DNA of 64,000 nucleotides from DASUPK01 sp963800285 (GTDB taxonomy: Bacteria > Actinomycetota > Thermoleophilia > Solirubrobacterales > 70-9). A model generated the notes under the pieces. It had not been told where the DNA came from. It made no database searches and saw nothing but the letters and a program-made list of their open reading frames with translations. A program made the translations under genes and the position numbers. Numbering within the stretch: position 1 is the first letter of the stretch; each line of letters starts with the position of its first letter. Of the stretch, positions 33,781 through 42,561 are shown one piece after another. Location: NCBI GenBank assembly GCA_963800285.1, contig CAWDAL010000014.1, forward strand, positions 434,001 through 498,000, written 5' to 3'.

Positions 33781-34941
33781 CTAGGTCCCGAGGCTGCCGA
33801 CCTCGAGCGTCGCCTGCTGCGGGCCGCCGGTTCCGGTGTCGGCGCTGATCTTCGCGGTGCCGATTTCGAACGTGTCGACGTTGAAGGTCGCGCTCGTCTC
33901 GCCGTCCGGCACGGTCACGGTCGTTTGCGATGGATTGGCCACGCTCGGCTGATCCGACGAGAGCGTGACCACCGTGTCCCCCAGCGCCTCGCAGTCCAGC
34001 GTCACCGTGCCGATGTGTTGGTTGATGGCGACGCCGACGCTGTTGGGGTGCAGGGAGACCTCGGACACGGCGGAGGGGCTTGCGCTCACCTCGGCATCGG
34101 CGGTCGCGGTCGAGGAGCCGAGGGTCGCCGTCACGGTGGCCGTCACCGGCGATACCGGACTGCCGGCGAGAGCGCCGAAGAGGGCCGTCTTCGAGCCGGC
34201 GGGGACGGTGGTGGATCCCGGCGTCACGTCGAACGCCGAGTCGTTGCTCCCCAGCGAGACAGCCGTGTCCGCGGGAGCCGGAACGTCGAGCGTCACCCGG
34301 TTCGCGGAGTAGGTTCCGGGCCTGAAGCAGGCGTGCTCGAGCGAGACCGACACCACGCTCGGGGCGGAGACGACGCTCAGCGCGACCTGATCGCTGCTGC
34401 TGCCGATCGACGCCTTCAGGGTCGCGCTCACGGACGGTCCCGGCGTCGTGTCGACGGAGAAGCTCGCTGTGGTCTGACCGGCCGCGACCACGACGCTCCC
34501 GGACGGGAACGAGGCGCGACCGGTATCGCTCTGGAGATCAACCTGCTGACCGCCGCTCGGAGCGGGGCCGCTGATCGTCACCTGACCCGTGGTCGAGTCG
34601 CCGCCCAGGACCGGGTTGCTCGCGACCGCGATGTCGCTGACCGTGGGAGTCGGGACCTGCGTCGGTGGCGTGGCGGACGGATGCGTCGCCTGCCCGGGCA
34701 GGGCGGCGCCGCTCTGGCCGCCGCCGCCGCGCTTGCACTTCTTCTTCTTTTTCTTCTTCTTGGCGGAATGTGCCGCCCGCTTGTGCTTCTTCTTGTGCTT
34801 CTTGCACTTGCTGGCATGGGCGAGCGGGCCCTGCTTCGAGCTTGCCGGCAGGGCGAACGTGCCCCCGACGAGAGCGGCCATCAAGGCGGCCAGCGTGATC
34901 CTCCTGATCAGTACCGACACGTAGGTTGAGTCGGGCGTCAC
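33781..34941 (-). CDS. Exported Ig-like repeat protein with Lys-rich Cys-flanked tract
   Basis: 386 aa from a GTG start. Signal peptide (about 10-35), then a very basic tract (about 43-71) holding CKKHKKKHKR and a run of eight Lys bounded by Cys, then a Pro/Thr linker and three beta-sandwich-like repeats of about 90 residues (for example VLGGDSTTGQVTISGPAPSGG, GTYSANRVTLDVPAPADT, GVAINQHIGTVTLDCEALGD), each followed by TTVP-G-x-T-A-type strands. Likely a cell-surface protein; the basic tract may bind acidic wall polymers. Minus-strand single gene. The start could be a later GTG in VSVLIRR. Confidence 0.7.
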   Translation of the reverse strand: MTPDSTYVSVLIRRITLAALMAALVGGTFALPASSKQGPLAHASKCKKHKKKHKRAAHSAKKKKKKKKCKRGGGGQSGAALPGQATHPSATPPTQVPTPTVSDIAVASNPVLGGDSTTGQVTISGPAPSGGQQVDLQSDTGRASFPSGSVVVAAGQTTASFSVDTTPGPSVSATLKASIGSSSDQVALSVVSAPSVVSVSLEHACFRPGTYSANRVTLDVPAPADTAVSLGSNDSAFDVTPGSTTVPAGSKTALFGALAGSPVSPVTATVTATLGSSTATADAEVSASPSAVSEVSLHPNSVGVAINQHIGTVTLDCEALGDTVVTLSSDQPSVANPSQTTVTVPDGETSATFNVDTFEIGTAKISADTGTGGPQQATLEVGSLGT

Positions 34942-35006
34942 CTTCCGTCAATCAACCCCGGATGGCCGTCCTGGACAGAAGTCCTGTTCTCACTATTGAG
35001 GATATT

Positions 35007-35035
35007 TTGCGCGCCGCGCTTGCGAAATGCTTGCG
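35007..35035. repeat. Three TTGCG direct repeats before the Xre-RES genes
   Basis: TTGCG occurs at 35007, 35020 and 35031, spaced 13 and 11 bases, just upstream of the antitoxin start. Near-helical spacing is usual for antitoxin operators. Confidence 0.35.
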
Positions 35036-35040
35036 CTACG

Positions 35041-35388
35041 ATGGATTGGATGAGCCCGGTGCTCACCCCCACCCTGCTCGACCCCGTCGCCGAGGCCCTC
35101 GAGCTCTCCGAGACCGAGCTGGGGCGCCTGTTTGGCGTCAGCCGACAGGCCGTGGGCCAGTGGCGCGAGCGCGGTGTGCCCTCGAACCGGATGGCGAAGC
35201 TGGCGACGGTCGCCGCGATCTGCGATCTGCTCCAGCACCGGCTCAAGCCCGAGCGGATCCCGGGCGTCGCACGCCGCCCAGCGAAGGCCTACGGCGGCCT
35301 CTCCATGCTCGAGATGATCGAGCGTGACCGCCAGGACGAGCTGCAGGCGGAGATCCGGCGCTCCTTCGACTGGGGCGCAACCGCCTGA
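35041..35388 (+). CDS. Xre/MbcA-like antitoxin of a RES toxin-antitoxin pair
   Basis: 115 aa from ATG 35041; ATG 35050 (MSPVLTPTLLD) is as likely. A helix-turn-helix is seen in ELGRLFGVSRQAVGQWRERGVPSNR, followed by an alpha-helical region and a C-terminal part (GGLSMLEMIERDRQDELQAEIRRSFDW) placed where toxin-neutralising segments usually lie. Its stop directly abuts the GTG of the RES gene, the normal order for this type II system. Likely binds the TTGCG repeats upstream. Confidence 0.8.
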   Translation: MDWMSPVLTPTLLDPVAEALELSETELGRLFGVSRQAVGQWRERGVPSNRMAKLATVAAICDLLQHRLKPERIPGVARRPAKAYGGLSMLEMIERDRQDELQAEIRRSFDWGATA

Positions 35389-35916
35389 GTGCGGACGATC
35401 CGGCGGGGCGGGCCGTACCTGCGCGTCGCGGATCCTGACTGGGACGACCCGCTCGACGGGCGGTACGCGGCGGAGCGCGGCGGCCGGTGGAACCCGCCGG
35501 AGTCGTTCCCGGTCGTCTATCTCTGCCGGAGCGTCGCGGTCGCCCGCGCCAACGTCTACCGGCGCCTGGAGCAGCAGCCCTACGGCCCCGAGGACCTGCG
35601 CCCGGGAGCCGGCCCAACCTTGGTCCGGGCAACCGTGCCGGAGGACCGTTACCTGAACGTCGTCACGGACGCCGGTTGCCGGGATGCCGGCCTGCCGGAG
35701 ACCTACCCGCGCGACCGTGGCCGCCGGCTCGTGCCCCACAGCCGCTGCCAGCCGATCGGGCTGCGCGCGCATCAGACGGGGCTGCCGGGGGTGGCGGCAC
35801 GGAGCGCGGTCGGCGTCGGGGAGGAGCTGGCCCACTTCGGCAGACGCCGGTTGCGAAAAGGCGCTGTCCGGAACTTCGAGGACTGGTTCTGGGACTCAGC
35901 AGGAGCGCTTCGCTAA
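35389..35916 (+). CDS. RES domain toxin
   Basis: 175 aa from GTG 35389. RES fold marks: YLRVADPDWDDPLDGRYAAERGGRWNPPESFPVVYLCRSVAVAR in the N-terminal half (with the conserved Arg and the GRWNP strand) and LPGVAARSA with the Ser towards the C-terminus. Known RES toxins (MbcT, ParT, Res) degrade or transfer from NAD+. It is translated directly after its antitoxin. A C-terminal extension of about 30 residues beyond the core is present. Confidence 0.85.
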   Translation: MRTIRRGGPYLRVADPDWDDPLDGRYAAERGGRWNPPESFPVVYLCRSVAVARANVYRRLEQQPYGPEDLRPGAGPTLVRATVPEDRYLNVVTDAGCRDAGLPETYPRDRGRRLVPHSRCQPIGLRAHQTGLPGVAARSAVGVGEELAHFGRRRLRKGAVRNFEDWFWDSAGALR

Positions 35917-35926
35917 CAATGCGACA

Positions 35927-38401
35927 GTGAGCGACCAGCGCCATCCCGGGGGACTCTCCAGCCAGGAGGCCGCCAAGCGGCTCCGCCAGCTCGGCCCGCT
36001 CGAGGACCGGACGAGCCGCTCGGTCGCGAGCATCGTCGCGGGCAACGTCTTCACCCTCTTCAACCTGATCATCGGAGTCTTCTTCGTGATCATGCTCGCG
36101 CTCGGGCTCTTCGCCGACGCGCTCTTCGGATTCATCGCGGTGATCAACAGCTACATCGGGATCCGGCAGGAGCTCAAGGCGAAGGAGACGCTGGAGAGCC
36201 TCGCCCTGCTGGTGGCGCCGAAGGCGAAGGTCGTCCGCGACGGGGAGCTGGTCGAGCTGCGAGCCGAGGAGGTCGTCCCCGGCGACTGGATCCGGGTCGA
36301 GCCCGGCGATCAGCTGGTCGCCGATGGCGAGGTGACCGAGAGCCGCGGCCTCACCGTGGACGAGTCCGTTCTCACGGGAGAAGCCGACGGCGTCCGCAAG
36401 CGGGTCGGCCAGCGCGCGCTCTCGGGTGCTTTCTGCATCAACGGCTCGGGCTACTACGAGGTCGACGCCGTGCGCGAGGACAGCTACGCCGAGCAGGTCG
36501 CTGGGGAGGCGCGAACCTTCCGCCATCCGCCCTCCCCGCTCCAGGACGAGATCAACCTGGTCCTGAAGGCGAGCACCTGGCTGATGATCCCGCTCGCCGT
36601 CGTCCTGATCTTCGCCCTGCAGGCTCGGAGCACCCCGATCCACGACGCCGCGCAGACCGCGACGGCCGGGCTGATCACGCTGATCCCCGAGGGCCTCGTG
36701 CTGCTGATGAGCGTCACCCTGGCCGTCGCCGCCGTGCGCCTCGCGCGGATGGACACGCTGGTCCAGCAGATGAGCGCCACCGAGGCGCTCGCGGCGGTGG
36801 ACACGATCTGCGTCGACAAGACCGGCACGCTGACCAGCGGGGAGCTCGAGCTCGTCTCCGTCGACGTCACCGATCTCTCTGAGGCGAGCATGGCCCAGAA
36901 GGCGCTGGCCCGCTTCGCCGCCAGCTCGGGGGAGCGCAACCGCACCCTCGAGGCGATTGCGGAGAACTATCCGGCGAGGGGAGAGCGAGTCCGGGCCGAG
37001 GTGCCGTTCTCGTCGGAGTGGAAGTGGAGCGGCCTCAGCTTCGGGCGCGGTGAGACCTACGTGCTCGGCGCCCCCGACGTGCTGATGGCCCGCGGCTCCC
37101 TCGCCCTGCCGGTGCCGCTGCAGCGCAGCCTCGAGCAGAACACCAAGGCCGGGCGCCGCGTCGTCGCCTTCGGCCGCGCCTCGGGCGGCCTGCCCGACAA
37201 CCCGTACTCGGACCCGCCGCCGGCGGTCACCCCGCTCGCCCTGGTGGTGCTCGAGGAGACGCTGCGGCCCGACGCCCGCGAGACGATCGCCTACATGCGC
37301 GAGCGCCAGATCGACTTGAAGCTGATCTCCGGCGACGCGCCCCAGACCGTCACGGCGGTCGCCTCCGCGATCGGCATCCCGGCGGGCGCCGGGGTCGTCA
37401 CCGGCGACGACCTGCCCGAGGATCACGCCTCCCTCGCTCGCATCGCCGGGGAGAACACGATCTTCTGCCGCATCCGACCGGAGCAGAAGAAGTCCCTGGT
37501 CTCCGCGCTGGCCGAGCGCGGGCGGTTCGTCGCCATGATCGGCGACGGGGTCAACGACGTTCCGGCGCTCAAGCGCGCGAGGATGGCCGTCGCGATGGGT
37601 TCCGGCAGCCAGATCACGAAGGGGATCGCGGACATCGTGCTGCTCAAGGACCAGTTCTCGATGCTGCCGCGGGCGGTCGCAGAGGGGCGGCGGATCGCGC
37701 GCAACATCCATCGCCTCGGCCGGCTCTACGTGACGAAGACCGTCTACGCGGCGGCCCTGATCGTGATCGTGGCCGTGCCCGGCTGGGCCTTCCCGTTCCT
37801 CCCGAGGCAGCTCACCATCGCAGCCTTCCTGACGATCGGGATTCCGTCCTTCGTGCTCGCCCTGGCGCCGAGCGACGGGCCCTTATATAGGGGACGCCTG
37901 CTCCGGGCCCTCGCTGCCTTCGCGGTGCCGGCGGGCCTGGCGATCGCCGCCGCCTCGCTGGCGAGCTTCTTCCTGGTCGACACGGTCTTCGGCGGCTCGC
38001 TGGAAGCCGGCCGGACCGCGGCGACAACCACGCTGATCGTGCTCGGGCTCTGCTTCATCCTGCTGCTCGAGCGCGGGCCGGGCCGCGAGCACATCGCGAT
38101 CCAGAGCTACATGCTGGCGCTGGTCGCGGCCCTCGGCGCCCTCTATGCGCTCGCCCTCGCCGTCGAGCCTGTGCGGAACTTCTTCGACCTGACCCGGATG
38201 GGTGGCGGCCAGCTCTTCCTGGCCCTGCTCTCCGCGGCGGCCGGCCTGGTGCTGGCGAGCGTCGTCTGGCGCATCCCCATCATCGAGCAGCTCGAGGACC
38301 GCCCGCCGCCTCCAGACGAGGCGCCGACCGGAGGCGTGACGGCGACGATGCCGGGCGGGCCCACCGCCGTCCCTCGCACTCGCCCGTCGGGGCAGAGCTG
38401 A
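35927..38401 (+). CDS. P-type cation-transporting ATPase, CtpE-like
   Basis: 824 aa from GTG 35927, ten bases after the RES stop; a longer in-frame reading overlaps the RES gene and is dropped. Phosphorylation site CVDKTGTLT, the TGEAD loop, GDGVNDVPALKRA hinge and about ten membrane helices. Helix 4 has LIPEGLVLLMSV: the PEGL signature of Ca-type pumps, close to mycobacterial CtpE, which imports Ca2+. There is no N-terminal heavy-metal domain. The stop overlaps the pyruvate kinase ATG by one base, so the two are co-transcribed. Tail is Pro/Gly-rich. Confidence 0.88.
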   Translation: MSDQRHPGGLSSQEAAKRLRQLGPLEDRTSRSVASIVAGNVFTLFNLIIGVFFVIMLALGLFADALFGFIAVINSYIGIRQELKAKETLESLALLVAPKAKVVRDGELVELRAEEVVPGDWIRVEPGDQLVADGEVTESRGLTVDESVLTGEADGVRKRVGQRALSGAFCINGSGYYEVDAVREDSYAEQVAGEARTFRHPPSPLQDEINLVLKASTWLMIPLAVVLIFALQARSTPIHDAAQTATAGLITLIPEGLVLLMSVTLAVAAVRLARMDTLVQQMSATEALAAVDTICVDKTGTLTSGELELVSVDVTDLSEASMAQKALARFAASSGERNRTLEAIAENYPARGERVRAEVPFSSEWKWSGLSFGRGETYVLGAPDVLMARGSLALPVPLQRSLEQNTKAGRRVVAFGRASGGLPDNPYSDPPPAVTPLALVVLEETLRPDARETIAYMRERQIDLKLISGDAPQTVTAVASAIGIPAGAGVVTGDDLPEDHASLARIAGENTIFCRIRPEQKKSLVSALAERGRFVAMIGDGVNDVPALKRARMAVAMGSGSQITKGIADIVLLKDQFSMLPRAVAEGRRIARNIHRLGRLYVTKTVYAAALIVIVAVPGWAFPFLPRQLTIAAFLTIGIPSFVLALAPSDGPLYRGRLLRALAAFAVPAGLAIAAASLASFFLVDTVFGGSLEAGRTAATTTLIVLGLCFILLLERGPGREHIAIQSYMLALVAALGALYALALAVEPVRNFFDLTRMGGGQLFLALLSAAAGLVLASVVWRIPIIEQLEDRPPPPDEAPTGGVTATMPGGPTAVPRTRPSGQS

Positions 38402-39843
38402 TGCCCTCGTCCCTGCATATCGCGCGCCGCACCAAGATCGTCGCCACCGTCGGGCCGGCGAGCAGCTCGCTGGAGGTTCTGCGGGAGCTGTTCGACGCCG
38501 GCGTCGACGTCTTCCGGCTCAATTTCGCGCACGGCACGCCCGAGGAGCAGGCCGAGAACGTCAGGCGGATTCGCCAGGTCAGCGAGGAGGTCGGCCGCGA
38601 GGTCGGGATCCTGGGCGACCTGCCGGGGCCCAAGCTCCGGCTCGGTGATCTGGAGGGCGACGTCGCCGTCCTGCACTCCGGCTCCAATGTGGTGCTCCGT
38701 GGCAAGACCAACGGGACGCCTGGAAGCGCTGAGCTGCTCACCGTCCAGTGGGACGGCTTCGCCAGGGCGGTGCACGAGGGCGATCCCGTGTTCCTCGCGG
38801 ACGGCCGGGTGCGCCTGCGCGTCGTCTCGGTCGAGGGCGGCGCGGTCACCTGCGAGGTCGAGGCCGGCGGCGCGGTCAGCTCCCACCAAGGCGTCAACCT
38901 GCCCGGCGCCGACCACGATCTGCCCGACACGGGCGCCTCGGACGAGCCCTGGATCGACTTCGCCTGCGAAAACGGCATTGATCTGCTCGCCGTGTCCTTC
39001 GTCCGCAGGCCCTCTGATCTCGAGAAGATCGAGGCCCGCCTGAAGGAGCGCGACGCCGACATCCCGCTGATCGCCAAGATCGAGAAGCCCCAGGCCGCCG
39101 AGCGCGCCGAGGAGATCATCGAGGCGGCGGGCAGCGGGATCATGATCGCCCGCGGGGACCTCGGCGTCGAGCTCCCCATCGAGGAGGTTCCGGGGGCCCA
39201 GAAGCGACTGATCGCGCTCGCGGGCCGGGCGTCGAAGCCGGCGATCACGGCGACCCAGATGCTCGCGACGATGGTGCGGGCCTCCCGCCCGACGCGCGCC
39301 GAGGTGACCGACGTCGCCAACGCGATCTACGACGGCACCGACGCGGTGATGCTCTCCGAGGAGACGGCGATCGGCGACTACCCGGTCGAGGCGGTCCGGG
39401 TCATGGACCGCATCGCGCGGGTCACCGAGCCGCGGCTGCGGTTCGGCGAGATGGTCTTCACCCGCGTCGAGGAGAAGGAGCACGACATCGCCGAGACGGT
39501 CGCCCAGGTCGCCGTGGCCGCCTGCTACCGGCTCGGACTGAAGGCGATCGTCTGCCCAACGAACTCGGGGCGCACAGCGCGCCTGATCTCGGCCCATCGA
39601 CCGCGGGTTCCGGTGCTCGCCGTCTCCCCCAGGCTCCAGACGGTTCGGCGCATGAACCTGCTGTTCGGGATCAGCTCGACCCGGGCCGAGGACTGGACCT
39701 CGATCCGCAAGCTGCTCGACGACTGCGCGAACCTCGCACGCGATCAGGGCATCGCGCAGTCGGGCGACCTGGTGGCGATCACGGCGGGCCTGCCGGCGCA
39801 GGAGATGGGCACGAACCTCTTCGAGATTCACAGGGTTCCCTAG
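38401..39843 (+). CDS. pyk: Pyruvate kinase
   Basis: 480 aa, full family length. Visible: RRTKIVATVGPASSSLEVLRELFDAGVDVFRLNFAHGT (substrate/ADP region), GDLPGPKLRLG, IAKIEKPQAAERAEEIIEAAGSGIMIARGDLGVEL (catalytic Lys and metal Glu/Asp), ATQMLATMVRASRPTRAEVTDVANAIYDGTDAVMLSEETAIGDYP, and a C-terminal domain. Converts PEP and ADP to pyruvate and ATP. Its start codon overlaps the stop of the P-type ATPase by one base; the reason for this coupling is unknown. Confidence 0.96.
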   Translation: MPSSLHIARRTKIVATVGPASSSLEVLRELFDAGVDVFRLNFAHGTPEEQAENVRRIRQVSEEVGREVGILGDLPGPKLRLGDLEGDVAVLHSGSNVVLRGKTNGTPGSAELLTVQWDGFARAVHEGDPVFLADGRVRLRVVSVEGGAVTCEVEAGGAVSSHQGVNLPGADHDLPDTGASDEPWIDFACENGIDLLAVSFVRRPSDLEKIEARLKERDADIPLIAKIEKPQAAERAEEIIEAAGSGIMIARGDLGVELPIEEVPGAQKRLIALAGRASKPAITATQMLATMVRASRPTRAEVTDVANAIYDGTDAVMLSEETAIGDYPVEAVRVMDRIARVTEPRLRFGEMVFTRVEEKEHDIAETVAQVAVAACYRLGLKAIVCPTNSGRTARLISAHRPRVPVLAVSPRLQTVRRMNLLFGISSTRAEDWTSIRKLLDDCANLARDQGIAQSGDLVAITAGLPAQEMGTNLFEIHRVP

Positions 39844-39865
39844 GGGGACGTCGAACTCCGGGCGG

Positions 39866-40402
39866 ATGGTCCCGCTCGCCTCGCTCGACCATGGCATCTT
39901 CAACCTGCATCTCGGCGTCGACGAGAAGATCCTCCGGTCGGTGCTCGTCTTCCTCTTCCTTGCCGTGGCGCTGCGGCTGGGCGGGAAGCGCGAGCTCGGG
40001 CAGCTCAACGTCCTCGACCTGGCGGTCCTGCTGCTGGCGTCGAACGCCCTGCAGAACGCGCTGATCGGGAACGACAACTCGGTGACCGGCGGCGTGATCG
40101 GAGCGGCCACGCTGTTCGTCGCCAACTACCTCTTCGTCCGGCTCACCTTCTCGAGCGCCCGGGCGCGACGCATCCTCGAGGGGACGCCGCGCGTGTTGCT
40201 GCGGAACGGCGAGGCGGACACCGACGCGCTCCGCAAGGAGGCGATCACCGAGGCCGAGCTGGTCGACATCGTGCTCCAGCACGGGTTCTCCGACCCGCAT
40301 GACGTGGGGCTGATCCTGCTCGAGACAAACGGCTCGATCGTCTGCCTCTCCCCGCACCAGGCGAAGCGGTTGCGGCCGCAGATGGTCGCCCAGCCGGGCT
40401 AG
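39866..40402 (+). CDS. DUF421 (YetF/YcaP-like) membrane protein
   Basis: 178 aa. Three membrane helices in the first 100 residues with the family motif LRLGGKRELGQLNVLDLAVLLLASNALQNALIGNDNS, then a small soluble alpha/beta domain (about 105-160, TPRVLLRNGEADTDALRKEAITEAEL) typical of DUF421. Function in this lineage is unknown; Bacillus members affect spore or envelope properties. It starts 22 bases after pyk on the same strand and may be in the same transcript. Confidence 0.85.
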   Translation: MVPLASLDHGIFNLHLGVDEKILRSVLVFLFLAVALRLGGKRELGQLNVLDLAVLLLASNALQNALIGNDNSVTGGVIGAATLFVANYLFVRLTFSSARARRILEGTPRVLLRNGEADTDALRKEAITEAELVDIVLQHGFSDPHDVGLILLETNGSIVCLSPHQAKRLRPQMVAQPG

Positions 40403-40848
40403 CGGCCCGGGCGCCCCACTTGCACTTCTTCTTCGGCGCTGGATCGGAGCAGGAGTCGACGACGAGGCGGCGATGTCGTGCTCTCCTCCTCCTCCTCCTC
40501 CTCCGCTGGAGCCCGACGAGCCAACGGTGAAGCTCGAGAGGCCGCCGATCGCGCGCGAACACGCCAGGAGTCGTCGAGGTTCGACGCGACGACCATAGTC
40601 TGGCCGTTCGGGCTGACCGCCACCTCGAGCGGGCTGTTGAGGACCGCTTGGCCGGCGTTCTGGCCGCTCGAGCCGCCGGACTCGGCGAAGCAGTCGCTGA
40701 AGGTCAGCGCGCCTGTGGAGATGTTGCGAGCGAAGGTCGAGATCGAGTCGTCGGAGTTCGCCGTCAGGTAGAGCGACGTGCCGTCGGGACTGACCGGGAT
40801 GTCCAGGGCGCCAGCCAGAACGGAGTTCGCGGCGGTCGGCGGGCGCAA
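40399..40848 (-). pseudogene. Remnant of a secreted beta-propeller (lactonase/YVTN-like) protein
   Basis: The first 95 residues are one and a half propeller repeats (LDIPVSPDGTSLYLTANSDDS, STFARNISTGALTF, LEVAVSPNGQTMVVASN). After that the sense moves through other frames: VFARD, then GGLSSFTVGSSGSSGGGGG, then DSCSDPAPKKKCKWGARAA, which is the basic Cys-containing tail common to exported proteins in this genome. There is no signal peptide and most blades are absent. Only the last repeat and tail of a larger gene survive, ending at the breakpoint near 40835. Confidence 0.65.
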
Positions 40849-41116
40849 CCCGGCGTTCCTACCCTGGCGCTCCCGCGCCGCGCTCTGCCTGCAGGAGCTC
40901 GGCGAGGACCCGAAGCGCGCCGCCGCGCTGGCGGCGGAGCTAGACCTGGCTCGGGCGTGGGCCGCCCCGCGGAGCTTCGGCGTCGCCCTGCGCAGGGCCT
41001 CGTGCTGGGTGGAGACGAGGGCCTCGCCCTGCTGCGGGAGTCCGTCGGGACACTCGAGGGTTCCTCCGCCCGGCTCGAGCTGGCCCGCTCCCTCGTCGAG
41101 CTGGGCGCGGCGCTGG
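40835..41116 (+). pseudogene. Remnant of a LuxR-family large ATPase regulator (C-terminal TPR-like part)
   Basis: GGRNPAFLPWRSRAALCLQELG ... SFGVALR in one frame, then GGDEGLALLRESVGTLEGSSARLELARSLVELGAAL in another (shift near 40990). This matches the helical repeat region typical of large LuxR/MalT-like ATPase regulators that I recall from Thermoleophilia. Neither start, ATPase core nor HTH is present. It meets the beta-propeller remnant head to head near 40835. Confidence 0.6.
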
Positions 41117-41135
41117 GCGGCCAGGACGAGCCGGA

Positions 41136-41597
41136 TCAGTCACCCGGCGGGTAGTCGCCGGGGGCGGGGCGCTCGGCGCGCGGGTCGCGGCCGGGCAGAA
41201 CGAACTGGGTGACGATCAGGTTGGCCATGCGCTTCTCCGCCTTGGAGATCTCGGCCTCGATCACCGCCGTGCTGCGCCCGACGTGAAGTGGCCTCGCCCG
41301 GCAGATCAGCTCGTCGCCGAGAGCGGCGGCGGCGAAGACGTTGAGCTTCAGCTCGATCGTCGTGAAGTCGTGATTGGAAGGCAGCGCCCGGAAGGTCGCC
41401 CAGGCGGCGACCGAGTCGCCGAACGCCGTCCAGACTCCGCCGTGGACGAAGCCGCCTGGGTGGAGATGCTGCTTGTCCACCACCATCCGGCCGACTGACA
41501 TCTCATTGGTGATCTCCAGCGGCTCGATCGCCATGTCACCCGGAAAGGTGCCGGGCAGCCACTGCTTGATCAGCTCGGGGGTGATCTCCGGGTTCAC
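41136..41597 (-). CDS. PaaI-type hotdog thioesterase
   Basis: 153 aa. Single hotdog domain with the PaaI signature HPGGFVHGGVWTAFGDSVAAWA (catalytic Asp in FGDS), and strands FTTIELKLNVFAAA and STAVIEAEISKAEKR. Likely hydrolyses an aromatic or short acyl-CoA. It starts 12 bases after the crotonase gene on the same strand, so both probably work on acyl-CoA substrates. The last 40 residues are Pro/Arg-rich. Confidence 0.88.
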   Translation of the reverse strand: MNPEITPELIKQWLPGTFPGDMAIEPLEITNEMSVGRMVVDKQHLHPGGFVHGGVWTAFGDSVAAWATFRALPSNHDFTTIELKLNVFAAAALGDELICRARPLHVGRSTAVIEAEISKAEKRMANLIVTQFVLPGRDPRAERPAPGDYPPGD

Positions 41598-41609
41598 GGG
41601 CGCGCCACC

Positions 41610-42524
41610 CTATCCGAGGCCGACATCGCCGAAGGGCTCGTCGCGCTCGCGGACGGCCTCCTTGAACCCCTTTTCGGCGGCGAGCTGCTGCCAGGCGAAC
41701 CCCTCGGGCGTGTGGCGCGCGATCCCGTCGAAGAAGACGCCCAGCGCCTGGGTCGCCTGCAGGCCCTGGGCGTAGAGCGCCTGGTTGACGAGGAGCTTGT
41801 GCATGACCAGCTGGTTGATCGGGACGCGGCCGACCCGCTCGAGCAGGGACTCGAAGCGCTCGTCGAGCTCCGCGGCGGGCGCGACCTCCGAGGCCAGCCC
41901 CCAGTCCGCTGCCGTTGTCCCGTCGATCGAGTCGCCGGTGAGCAGCAGGCGCTTCGCCCGCGCCGGGCCGATCCGGTACGCCCACAGCGCGCTGGTCGGG
42001 ACGCCCCAGACCCGAGCGGGCGGGTAGCCGAGCTTGGCCCTGTCCTCCACCACCAGCAGGTCCGAGCAGAGCGCCATGTCGGTGCCACCGGCGACGCAGT
42101 AGCCGTGCACCTTGCAGACCGTCGGCTTCTCGGAGTGGAAGAGGCTCATGAAGCCACGGAGGTTGCGGCTCATCATCTGGTAGTCGGTGACCGGGTCCCA
42201 GGTGCCGGACGGGTCGTGGTTGCGGGCCTGGACCACGGGATCCAGCGGCGAGCCCTTCGGTGCCTCCGGGTGCGCGATGCCCTCCATGTCGTGCTCGGCG
42301 GACGCGACCAGGTCGTAGCCGCCGCAGAAGCCGGAGCCGTTGCCGGCCAGCGCGATGACGTGGACCTCGGCGTCGAGGTTGGCCCGCTCGACGCAGGCGG
42401 CGAGCTCGCGCGGCATCTCGAGCGTGATCCCGTTGCCGCGCTCCGGCCGGTTCAGGGTGATCCGGGCGATGGCCCCGGTCACCTCATAGGTGAGCGTCTG
42501 CAGCGTTTCGATCCGTGGATTCAA
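41610..42524 (-). CDS. Crotonase (enoyl-CoA hydratase/isomerase family) protein
   Basis: 304 aa. Oxyanion-hole segments GFCGGYDLVA and KVHGYCVAGGTDMALCSDLLVVEDRAKLGYPPARVWGVP place it in the crotonase fold. The usual catalytic Glu of enoyl-CoA hydratases is not obvious in the last segment, so the reaction may differ (isomerase, hydrolase or lyase). An insertion of about 30 residues after the first motif (HDMEGIAHPEAPKG...) is unusual. Followed by the PaaI thioesterase. Confidence 0.85.
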   Translation of the reverse strand: MNPRIETLQTLTYEVTGAIARITLNRPERGNGITLEMPRELAACVERANLDAEVHVIALAGNGSGFCGGYDLVASAEHDMEGIAHPEAPKGSPLDPVVQARNHDPSGTWDPVTDYQMMSRNLRGFMSLFHSEKPTVCKVHGYCVAGGTDMALCSDLLVVEDRAKLGYPPARVWGVPTSALWAYRIGPARAKRLLLTGDSIDGTTAADWGLASEVAPAAELDERFESLLERVGRVPINQLVMHKLLVNQALYAQGLQATQALGVFFDGIARHTPEGFAWQQLAAEKGFKEAVRERDEPFGDVGLG

Positions 42525-42561
42525 TCAGCGCCGATGAGTCGGGCCCGGCTTCGCGGTCGTA

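Noticed and set aside
34738..34766. T-rich run as an intrinsic terminator
   Set aside because: It is the complement of the Lys codons in the Ig-like protein gene and has no stem before it.
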